Shown piece by piece: positions 43,537 to 50,740 of a stretch of DNA of 64,000 nucleotides. Within the stretch, counting starts at the first letter, position 1. Every line of letters begins with the position of its first letter. The notes under the pieces are model-generated. The model made no database searches. It saw only the letters and a program-made list of their open reading frames with translations, and was not told where the DNA came from. The stretch is from Iodobacter fluviatilis (GTDB taxonomy: Bacteria > Pseudomonadota > Gammaproteobacteria > Burkholderiales > Chitinibacteraceae), in assembly GCF_900451195.1 (NCBI RefSeq), contig NZ_UGHR01000001.1, forward strand, positions 2,852,001 to 2,916,000. The letters run 5' to 3'. A program made the position numbers and the translations under genes.

Positions 43537-43986
43537 ATGTCCCCCAGACGTAAACGTATTTTTTGGATTGTGGGTGCTTTAATGACGCTGGCTTTAGTCA
43601 CTTTTTTTGTAGTGAATGCCTTTCGCCAAAATTTAGTGTTTTTTTACTCTCCCACGCAGGTCATCAATGGCGAAGCGCCGCATGGCAGGGCGTTTAGGCT
43701 GGGGGGAATGGTGGTGGATAAAAGCCTTAGCCGTGCCAGCGATGGCGTCAGTATTCGCTTTGTTGTCACCGACACCGATCAAAATATCCCGGTGCAATTT
43801 CGCGGATTGCTACCGGATTTGTTTAAAGAAGGCAAAGGCGTAGTGGCCGAAGGTAGCTGGGAAAACGGCATTTTCACCGCCACCGAAGTGCTCGCCAAAC
43901 ACGACGAAAACTATATGCCGCCCGAAGCACAAGATGCAGTCAACAAAGCGCATCAGAAAGCGGCAGCAAACAAGCCCAAGCCTTGA
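43537..43986 (+). CDS. ccmE: Heme chaperone CcmE
   Basis: 149 residues. Periplasmic, N-terminally anchored heme carrier. One membrane span (about 9-27), OB-fold with FRLGGMV and VQFRGLLPDLFKEGKGVVAEG, and the heme-binding His in LAKHDENYMPPE (His about 122, Tyr about 126). AAGGAG precedes the ATG. Separated from ccmD by the R3 element. Confidence 0.96.
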   Translation: MSPRRKRIFWIVGALMTLALVTFFVVNAFRQNLVFFYSPTQVINGEAPHGRAFRLGGMVVDKSLSRASDGVSIRFVVTDTDQNIPVQFRGLLPDLFKEGKGVVAEGSWENGIFTATEVLAKHDENYMPPEAQDAVNKAHQKAAANKPKP

Positions 43987-44086
43987 ACCACGGAGTTAAG
44001 GAGGACACGGAGTTTCACGAAGAAAACCTAATATGCATTGGCTTTCTCTGTGGCGCTCTGTGCTCTCGTTTTACTCTGTGGTTCAA
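43982..44086. repeat. R1 element, copy 2
   Basis: CTTGAACCACGGAG at the left and CTCTGTGGTTCAA at the right form the terminal inverted repeat; the interior again carries CTCTGTGGCGCTCTGTG. It begins within the last codons of ccmE (the stop is inside the left arm). Confidence 0.75.
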
Positions 44087-44128
44087 AACCTAGGATATGG
44101 TTCGAAATAATTTCCGGGCATGACAAAC

Positions 44129-44202
44129 CGTCATCCCCGAGTGTTTTTATCGGGGATCCAGCAGCGCAGCTGGATCCACGCCAAAGGCATGCGGGAATGA
44201 CG
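44129..44202. repeat. Dispersed inverted repeat R5
   Basis: 74 bp bounded by CGTCATCCCCG and CGGGAATGACG, with an internal GGGGATCCAG/CTGGATCC pair. This type of palindromic repeat is widespread in proteobacterial intergenic DNA. Between ccmE and ccmF. Confidence 0.7.
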
Positions 44203-44289
44203 ACCTTTCGAAAGCGGGAAGTTAAAAGTGTCTAAATCCTTAGCACTGCATCTGACCACGCTAAAGCCGTATAAACATCTGGAAAAACA

Positions 44290-46266
44290 ATGATTGGTGA
44301 ACTCGGTACTTTCACGCTGATTCTGGCACTACTCGTGGCGCTGGTGCAGGGCACACTGGGGATTTGGGGCGGCGTTAAGCAGTGGCTGCCTGCCATGCGC
44401 ATCGCTAGGCCTGCGGCGCTATTGCAACTAGCGCTCACCGCCAGTGCCTTTGCGCTGCTGGCCACGGCTTTTTTGCAGGATGATTTTTCGATCCGCTATG
44501 TAGCGCGGCAATCCAATAGCCTTCTACCAGTCTGGTTTAAATTTGCTGCGGTCTGGGGCGGGCATGAAGGCTCGCTTTTGCTTTGGGTATTGATGCTCTC
44601 TGGCTGGGGCGCTGCAGTGGCGGTGTTTGCGCGCAATTTACCGCTCTCGGTGCAGTCTTTAGTGAGTGGTGTATTGGCGTGGGTTGGTAGTGGCTTATAT
44701 CTATTTATTTTACTGACTTCTAGCCCCTTTATTCGCCAGCTACCTGCCCCTAGCGACGGAGCAGATTTAAATCCGCTATTGCAAGATTTAGGCCTCATTC
44801 TTCACCCCCCACTTCTGTATATGGGTTATGTGGGTTTTTCTGTGGCATTTGCCTTTGCCGTGGCCGCACTAATTTCTGGCCGGCTTGATGCCAGCTGGGC
44901 GCGCTGGAGCCGCCCTTGGACGTCCGCCGCATGGGTTTCGCTCACGCTTGGCATTATGCTAGGCAGCGCCTGGGCCTATTACGAATTGGGCTGGGGCGGC
45001 TGGTGGTTTTGGGACCCAGTAGAAAACGCCTCCTTTATGCCTTGGCTGGCCGGAACGGCGCTGATTCACTCGCTGGCGGTTGCCGAAAAACGCAATGCCT
45101 TTAAGCACTGGACGGTATTGCTGGCCATTGGCACCTTTTCGCTCTCGCTTCTTGGCACGTTTTTAGTGCGCTCTGGCGTGCTAACCTCGGTGCATGCCTT
45201 TGCCACCGATCCGGCACGCGGCTTATTTATTTTGATTTTTCTCTGCGTGGTGATCGGTGCATCTCTGGCGCTTTACGCTTGGCGCGCCCCTTTGCTGGAA
45301 GGCGGTGGCGCGTTTAACTGGTGCTCTAGAGAGGCGCTATTACTCGCCAATAATGTGATTTTGGTTGTGGCCTGTAGCACGGTGTTTATCGGTACGCTCT
45401 ACCCGCTGCTGATCGATGCACTTGGCCAAGGCAAATTATCAGTTGGCCCACCCTACTTTAACAGCGTGTTTATTCCACTGATGATGCCCGCCCTGCTACT
45501 GATGGGTTTAAGCGGCAGCGTACGCTGGAAAAACCAAGATGGCCGCAGCCTGTGGCTGGCTTATTACGGCCCAATGATTCTGGCGATTGTAGCGGGTGTA
45601 TTGCTGCCACTTTGCTGGGGCCAATGGAAATGGGGCGTAGCCACCGCGTTGGTGATTGCGCTTTGGGTGGCCATCACCTCAATCCGCGACTGGAGCCGCC
45701 GCTTAATCAGCAACCGCCGTAGCGGCAATACTTGGTGGAAGGCACTTTGCAATATGCCTGCAGCTTTTTCCGGCATGCATATCGCCCACCTCGGCATAGC
45801 CGTATTTGTAGCCGGTGTAACCGTGGTTTCAAGCTACGAGCACGAAGACGATCTGCGCATGGCGTTTGGCGACACACACACCATTGCGGGCTATACCCTG
45901 CGCTTTGACGCGGTGAAGTCAAACCGCGCCAGCAATTATGCCGCGCTCACGGGGCAGCTTACACTCAGCCAAAACGGCAAGGCCATCAGCGTGCTGCAGC
46001 CAGAAAAACGCCAGTATTTTTCTAGCCAAATGCCCATGACCGAAGCGGCGATTCACCATACGGCAATCAAAGATATTTATGTATCCCTTGGCGAGCCGCT
46101 GGGCGACAACCCATTTACCGGCGACTGGCTAGTACGCATCCATTACAAACCACTGGTTGGCTGGATCTGGTACGGCTGCATATTAATGGCCTTGGGCGGC
46201 GCCGTCGCCCTATCCGACCGCCGTTACCGGCAGCAGCGCTTGGCGGCTAAGGATGTAAAACCTTAA
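44290..46266 (+). CDS. ccmF: Cytochrome c heme lyase subunit CcmF
   Basis: 658 residues, about 14-15 membrane spans. With CcmH/CcmI it attaches heme from CcmE to apocytochromes. The WWD motif ELGWGGWWFWDPVENASFMPWL lies at about 231-252; other family blocks are WGGHEGSLLLWVLML, HPPLLYMGYVGFSVAFAFA and GTFLVRSGVLTSVHAFATDPARG. The periplasmic C-terminal loop (about 520-625) is present. Last span before a basic tail. Confidence 0.97.
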   Translation: MIGELGTFTLILALLVALVQGTLGIWGGVKQWLPAMRIARPAALLQLALTASAFALLATAFLQDDFSIRYVARQSNSLLPVWFKFAAVWGGHEGSLLLWVLMLSGWGAAVAVFARNLPLSVQSLVSGVLAWVGSGLYLFILLTSSPFIRQLPAPSDGADLNPLLQDLGLILHPPLLYMGYVGFSVAFAFAVAALISGRLDASWARWSRPWTSAAWVSLTLGIMLGSAWAYYELGWGGWWFWDPVENASFMPWLAGTALIHSLAVAEKRNAFKHWTVLLAIGTFSLSLLGTFLVRSGVLTSVHAFATDPARGLFILIFLCVVIGASLALYAWRAPLLEGGGAFNWCSREALLLANNVILVVACSTVFIGTLYPLLIDALGQGKLSVGPPYFNSVFIPLMMPALLLMGLSGSVRWKNQDGRSLWLAYYGPMILAIVAGVLLPLCWGQWKWGVATALVIALWVAITSIRDWSRRLISNRRSGNTWWKALCNMPAAFSGMHIAHLGIAVFVAGVTVVSSYEHEDDLRMAFGDTHTIAGYTLRFDAVKSNRASNYAALTGQLTLSQNGKAISVLQPEKRQYFSSQMPMTEAAIHHTAIKDIYVSLGEPLGDNPFTGDWLVRIHYKPLVGWIWYGCILMALGGAVALSDRRYRQQRLAAKDVKP

Positions 46267-46368
46267 ACCAGTAGGCACAGAGAAAAAATCAAACATGCAA
46301 ATTCACAACGACTCTTGGCATTGGTTTTCTCCGTATTCTCTGTGTCCTCCTTGGTTCAAGATTTGGGT
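46262..46368. repeat. R1 element, degenerate copy 3
   Basis: Runs from the last codons of ccmF into the ccmF-ccmG gap. Left arm CCTTAAACCAGTAGGCACAGAG is degenerate; the right part retains TTCTCTGTGTCCTCCTTGG and TTCAAGATTTGGG. Confidence 0.6.
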
Positions 46369-46434
46369 TTTTCAAAAACGATGCACTCTCTGTTATCGAT
46401 GTTACAGAACTTTTTTGCAGCTTAGGAAGTTTGA

Positions 46435-46953
46435 ATGAAACGCTTTGCTCCTTTAATTATTTTTGCGGCACTGGCGCTGTTGCTGGCTGCGGGCTTAACG
46501 CTTAATCCGCGTGAAATCCCTTCCGTATTGATCGGCAAGCCTGCGCCGCAATTTAAGCTTGATCGCCTAGATGCCACCGGGCAGTTTTCACCCGCCAGCC
46601 TCAAGGGCCAAGCGTGGCTACTCAATGTATGGGCCTCTTGGTGCAGCGCCTGCATTCAGGAGCATCCGGTGCTCAACAGCATTGCTTCAGAGCACAAAGT
46701 CACCATCGTTGGCCTGGCTTATAAAGACTTGGATATGGACGCCAAACAATGGCTGCAAAGCCGTGGCAATCCTTACAATATAGTGGTGGCGGATAGGGAT
46801 GGCCGTGTGGGCATTGATTACGGCGTATATGGCGTGCCGGAGACTTTTGTGATCGATAAGAATGGCCATATTGCTTACAAACACATTGGTGCAGTCACCC
46901 CGGATATTTTTAAAAACATTCTGCTGCCTGAGCTGCAAAAGGCACGGCGATGA
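46435..46953 (+). CDS. ccmG: Thioredoxin-like protein CcmG/DsbE
   Basis: 172 residues. Periplasmic thiol reductant of apocytochrome c, N-terminally anchored (about 5-24). Thioredoxin fold with active site WASWCSACIQEHP (Cys about 70 and 73), GLAYKD and the cis-Pro loop YGVYGVPETFVIDKNG. The usual CPxC-type Pro is replaced by Ser (C-S-A-C). Its stop overlaps the ccmH ATG by 4 bp. Confidence 0.95.
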   Translation: MKRFAPLIIFAALALLLAAGLTLNPREIPSVLIGKPAPQFKLDRLDATGQFSPASLKGQAWLLNVWASWCSACIQEHPVLNSIASEHKVTIVGLAYKDLDMDAKQWLQSRGNPYNIVVADRDGRVGIDYGVYGVPETFVIDKNGHIAYKHIGAVTPDIFKNILLPELQKARR

Positions 46954-47570
46954 ATAACGACCGCATATTGGCAAATTTTAAAACACAAAATATAAAAACC
47001 AAGGCCCTGCGCCACGGCAAACACAGAAAACACGGAGTTACACAGCCTTGGTTTTCTCCGTGGCTCTCTGTGCCCTCCTTTTTCTCCATGATTCAAGGTT
47101 TGGGTTTTAGCACTCTGGCTATTTGTGGATTATGGCTGGCACTGATGCTACAGCCCGCAGCGGCCAAGGTAGCTGCGCCTGCCGCCAGCAATGTCGCCGC
47201 CGAGGCGCGTTTAGTCGAGCTATCAGCCGAGCTGCGTTGTCTGGTTTGCCAAAATGAAAGCCTAGCCAGCTCGCGCGCGCCACTAGCCGAAGACCTGCGC
47301 CGTGAAGTAAGGGAGCGCATTGCCGCAGGTGATAGCAACCCGCAAATTGTTCGCTACCTGACCGATCGCTACGGTGACTTTGTCACTTACCGCCCCCCAT
47401 TCAAGGCTAGAACGCTGCTTTTATGGCTGTTACCACCGCTACTACTCCTGATTGGTTTGTTTCTGTTGCTGCAGCAAATCCGCGGCCGAAAGTCAGTCTC
47501 CAGCGAGGTCGATCCGGCCCAGCTGGCCGCTTTACGAAAAGAGTTTGATGGCACAAGCAATACTCAATAG
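46950..47570 (+). CDS. ccmH: Cytochrome c biogenesis protein CcmH with repeat-derived N-terminus
   Basis: 206 residues from the ATG coupled to ccmG (ATGA overlap). The functional part has a signal/anchor (FSTLAICGLWLALMLQ), the thiol motif LRCLVCQNESLASSRAPLAEDLR (Cys about 97 and 100), and a C-terminal membrane span (about 157-178). The first ~46 residues (rich in Lys, His and Ser) are encoded by an R1 repeat lying between the coupled start and the signal sequence. A second in-frame ATG at 47088 directly precedes the signal sequence but has no ribosome site. Either start may be used; the longer is listed because of coupling. Confidence 0.88.
   Translation: MNNDRILANFKTQNIKTKALRHGKHRKHGVTQPWFSPWLSVPSFFSMIQGLGFSTLAICGLWLALMLQPAAAKVAAPAASNVAAEARLVELSAELRCLVCQNESLASSRAPLAEDLRREVRERIAAGDSNPQIVRYLTDRYGDFVTYRPPFKARTLLLWLLPPLLLLIGLFLLLQQIRGRKSVSSEVDPAQLAALRKEFDGTSNTQ
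46997..47103. repeat. R1 element, copy 4, inside ccmH
   Basis: AACCAAGGCCCTGCGCCACG at the left and CTCCATGATTCAAGGTTTGG at the right, with CACGGAGTTACACAG and CTCCGTGGCTCTCTGTG inside, match the R1 family. It overlaps codons 16-51 of ccmH and keeps the frame open. Confidence 0.65.
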
Positions 47571-47597
47571 TGCATATGCAGAACAGCCAACAGGCAC

Positions 47598-47670
47598 TTT
47601 GTAGGAGCGGCTTTAGCCGCGAAAACTTGGCTTATTAAAAACATTCTCGGCTAAAGCCGCTCCTACGAAA
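47598..47670. repeat. REP-type inverted repeat R2, copy 2
   Basis: GTAGGAGCGGCTTTAGCCG and CGGCTAAAGCCGCTCCTAC arms around a ~28-base centre, between ccmH and ccmI. Same core as 41928-41994, with a different loop. Confidence 0.8.
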
Positions 47671-47748
47671 CGTTGCTGATAGGCCCAAACCCGCTTATCT
47701 TTTATGAAAAATACGCGGCTTGCCCCGCCCCAAGAAAGATGAAAAACA

Positions 47749-48591
47749 ATGAACACATCGCACTTTGGCTTATTTACCCTGATCTGCGCGCTAATGGTGG
47801 TCATCACACTGGCCGCGCTGATCTGGACGCTACTCAAAGGCCGCTCACAAGCCGGTGATATTCGCCGCGCCCGTTATGCCCTGCACGACACCATTTTGGC
47901 CGAGCTGGATGAAGACTTACGCTATGGCCGTTTAAGCGAAAGCGATCATGCCAGCGCCCGTATAGAGGCCGAAAGCCGCCTGATCAATGAAGTTGGCAGC
48001 GCCAGCCCAATGCTCAACGAGCAATCTGCGCGAGGCTTGGTCATCGCACTACTCCTTATCTTGCCATTGGCCGCAGGCGCGCTGTATTTCAAGCTGGGCA
48101 CCCCCAGCGCGCTAGACCCTAGCACCCGCCAGCGCCCCAATATCGGCCCAAATGAAATCGCCGCCATGGTCAAAAAACTTGAAGCCCGCATGATTTTAGA
48201 GCCGAATGATCAACAAGGCTGGCTGATGCTGGCCCGCAGCTACCGATCACAAGCCCGCTATAGCGACGCCATCAACGCTTACGAAAAAGCATGGCCAGCC
48301 ATTGAAAAAGACGCAGGAGAAATCGCCCGTTTTGCCGGCGTACTCGCCATCGAGCAGAAGAGTTTCAAAGGCAAGCCAAGCGATCTGCTCGTCAAAGCGC
48401 TCTCCGTCAACGCCAGCGAGCCCGACGCCCTCATGCTAGCCGGCAGCGCCGCTATCGAGCGCGGCGACAAAGCCGCAGCCAAAGAATGGTGGAATAAACT
48501 ACTGATTTTGCTGGAAGTGGGCTCCGAGGACGAGCAATGGCTAAAAGAAGAAATTCGCTTATTGGATAAGCCTAATGATGCGGTGAAGTAA
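47749..48591 (+). CDS. ccmI: Cytochrome c biogenesis protein CcmI
   Basis: 280 residues. Two membrane spans (about 7-28 and 98-116) flank a cytoplasmic coiled-coil-like loop (RYALHDTILAELDEDLRYGRLSESDHASARIEAESRL). The periplasmic TPR part (EPNDQQGWLMLARSYRSQARYSDAINAYEKAW onward) binds apocytochrome C-termini. Last gene of ccmABCDEFGHI. Confidence 0.9.
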   Translation: MNTSHFGLFTLICALMVVITLAALIWTLLKGRSQAGDIRRARYALHDTILAELDEDLRYGRLSESDHASARIEAESRLINEVGSASPMLNEQSARGLVIALLLILPLAAGALYFKLGTPSALDPSTRQRPNIGPNEIAAMVKKLEARMILEPNDQQGWLMLARSYRSQARYSDAINAYEKAWPAIEKDAGEIARFAGVLAIEQKSFKGKPSDLLVKALSVNASEPDALMLAGSAAIERGDKAAAKEWWNKLLILLEVGSEDEQWLKEEIRLLDKPNDAVK

Positions 48592-48613
48592 CGCTCAGTG
48601 CGGTGGTACAACC

Positions 48614-48666
48614 CAAACCTTGAACCACGGAGGGCTCGGAGAACACGGAGTTTCACGGAGAAAAAC
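48614..48666. repeat. R1 half element
   Basis: CTTGAACCACGGAG followed by GAACACGGAGTTTCACGGAG; the right arm is missing, replaced by the start of R3 copy 2 some 45 bp later. Confidence 0.6.
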
Positions 48667-48709
48667 GAAAGTTGAGCTAAGGTCTTTTATCGCGCCATGT
48701 GCTTCTTTT

Positions 48710-49113
48710 GTAGGGCGAGTACAACCCCATATGCGCTAACCACTTTGCTTTTCATATGCAAACAGCGAAAAAATCTATTGACCACGCTCTTTGCTCGGGG
48801 CTTTTTGAGTCCCCTTGAAACACGCCGAAGCGAGGAACAAGCGGGCGGGATTTCGGCGAGGACTGTTTGAGCGAAGCGAGTTCCGCAGCCGCCGCTCGAT
48901 TGTCCGCAGATGAGGGGCCTTCGTGTTTCGTGGGGCGGCCTTCTTTTGGTTCTTTTCTTGGCCGTTCAAGAAAAGGACGCCCCAGCGGTGGCTACCGCTC
49001 CAAAATCAACGTGCCGTAGGCACTAATAAAAAGGGCTTTTGACTTTGGTTAGCGCGTATGAGGCGCAACCCGCATGCAATGCTAAAAAACACGCGAGTTG
49101 CACCCGCACTACG
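48710..49113. repeat. 404-bp dispersed element R3, copy 2
   Basis: Same length and organisation as 43101-43504: terminus GTAGGGCGAGTACAACCCC, inner inverted pair ATATGCGCTAACCA / TGGTTAGCGCGTAT, and right terminus GAGTTGCACCCGCACTACG. A central GCCCCAGCGGTGGC segment differs from copy 1. No gene. Confidence 0.75.
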
Positions 49114-49192
49114 TTGTTTCAAAGCTTGCAAACATGTGGCAACCCCATAAAAAACACCTAACTTACAGCGTATGAATTTAGCCGTTTTATCA

Positions 49193-49281
49193 CGTAACCC
49201 AACATTCTTTTTTGTCTAAATGTTGGGTTACGCTGGTTTATCCGCCCAAAACTGGCGAACAAACCAGCTAACCCAACCTAC
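49193..49281. repeat. Compound inverted repeat R6
   Basis: Perfect 14-bp arms CGTAACCCAACATT (49193-49206) and AATGTTGGGTTACG (49219-49232), followed by a second pair GCTGGTTT (49232-49239) / AAACCAGC (49261-49268) and CTAACCCAACCTAC. This is a common type of bacterial dispersed repeat. It lies in the spacer downstream of the dctD-like gene. Confidence 0.7.
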
Positions 49282-49401
49282 AAATTCATCACATCCAGCT
49301 GGATAGGCTTTTATAGATAGGATAGGGATGAAGCCCTGCCTATTTTTAGCACTCCAAGCCATAAAGGCGGATGTCCCCTCCCCACACGCCCTCCTTGCAA
49401 A

Positions 49402-50715
49402 CTACCCCTCACCCGCCCCTAAATGATATTTCTTCACTTTGTCATACAGCGTTTTGCGCGGCAGGCCGAGGGATAGGCTGGCGGCGGTGATTTGGCCTTC
49501 GGCGCGCAGCAAGGCGTCTTCGATCAGGTTTTTTTCGAAGCGCTCGACTAAAGAAGGTAAATCAAGTGCGGCTTCGCTAGCGGGTAGATCGTCCAGCAGC
49601 GCCAGCACAAAGCGATCGGCCACATTACGCAGCTCGCGCACATTGCCAGGCCAGCTTTGCAACATCAGCTCCCGCATCCGGCTTGGGGCGATAATCGGAG
49701 CGGGGCGGTGGTAGCGCAGTGCGGCTTGCAGTACAAAATGTTCAAACAATAACGGGATATCTTCGCGCCGCTCCCTTAGGGGCTGCAGATTCAGTGTGGC
49801 TACATTCAAGCGGTAGTAAAGATCAAGGCGAAACTGCTGCTGATCGCTCAGCAGCTTTAAATCACTTTTGCTGGCCGCGATCACCCGGCAATTGACGGGG
49901 ATGCTGATATTGCCGCCAAGGCGTTCCAGCTGCCGCTCTTGCAAGACCCGCAGTAATTTAACCTGCAGCGTAAGCGGCATGCTTTCTAGCTCGTCCAGAA
50001 ACAGCGTGCCGCCATTGGCGTATTCTATTTTGCCAATACGCAGCTTGCTTGCGCCGGTAAATGCACCCGCTTCATGGCCGAAGATTTCGCTTTCAAAGAG
50101 TTGCTCGGGCAGCGCGCCGCAGTTGAGCGCCACAAAGGGATGGGCAGCGCGATGGCTGTGCTCGTGCAAGCAACGCGCCACCAGCTCTTTGCCCGTACCG
50201 GTTTCGCCCATGATCAGCACATCGGCGTCGGTATCGGCGATATTCATAATGCGGCGGCGCAATTGCTCTATGCCTGCACCACGCCCCAACAAGCGCCCTT
50301 CTATGCCAGACCTGCGTTCTAACTCTCGGCGCAATTGGCGGTTTTCCAACACCAGCTTGCGTTTTTCTTCTGCCCGCCGCACCACTTCGATCAGTTGCTC
50401 GGATGAAAAAGGTTTTTCAATAAAATCATAAGCGCCATCCCGCATCGCCTGCACGGCCATTGCCACATCGCCGTGGCCGGTAATCAGCACCACGGGCAGC
50501 TCGGCGTCTTTCTGCACACTTTTGGCCAAGAGCTGCAAACCGTCCAGCCCCGGCAGGCAAACATCGCACACCACCACGCCCGCAAAATCGGCTTGTAACT
50601 GCGGCAAGGCCGATTCTGCATCTGCAAAGTTTTCCACCGCAAAGCCTGCCAGCTCCAGCGTTTGGCTGCCTGCATGGCGGATTATTTCTTCATCGTCGAT
50701 CAAGAGCACTTTCAT
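49402..50715 (-). CDS. DctD-like sigma-54-dependent response regulator
   Basis: 437 residues. Receiver with LLIDDEEIIR, phosphoacceptor in VVVCDVCLPGLDG (Asp about 51) and IEKPF. Central AAA+ activator domain with Walker A GETGTGKE (about 171-178), the sigma-54 loop GAFTGA (about 218-223) and GGTLFLDELESM (the usual Asp-Glu followed by Leu-Glu). C-terminal Fis-type helix-turn-helix (GQITAASLSLGLPRKTLYDKVKKY). Closest by eye to DctD. Last gene of the operon that starts at 55160; a sigma-54 promoter upstream of that operon is its likely target. Confidence 0.92.
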   Translation of the reverse strand: MKVLLIDDEEIIRHAGSQTLELAGFAVENFADAESALPQLQADFAGVVVCDVCLPGLDGLQLLAKSVQKDAELPVVLITGHGDVAMAVQAMRDGAYDFIEKPFSSEQLIEVVRRAEEKRKLVLENRQLRRELERRSGIEGRLLGRGAGIEQLRRRIMNIADTDADVLIMGETGTGKELVARCLHEHSHRAAHPFVALNCGALPEQLFESEIFGHEAGAFTGASKLRIGKIEYANGGTLFLDELESMPLTLQVKLLRVLQERQLERLGGNISIPVNCRVIAASKSDLKLLSDQQQFRLDLYYRLNVATLNLQPLRERREDIPLLFEHFVLQAALRYHRPAPIIAPSRMRELMLQSWPGNVRELRNVADRFVLALLDDLPASEAALDLPSLVERFEKNLIEDALLRAEGQITAASLSLGLPRKTLYDKVKKYHLGAGEG

Positions 50716-50740
50716 TATTCAAGCCCTGTTGATGTTTGTT

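Noticed and set aside
38834..49281. CRISPR array
   Set aside because: The repeats are palindromic, of several unrelated families, irregularly spaced and separated by genes; there are no cas genes.
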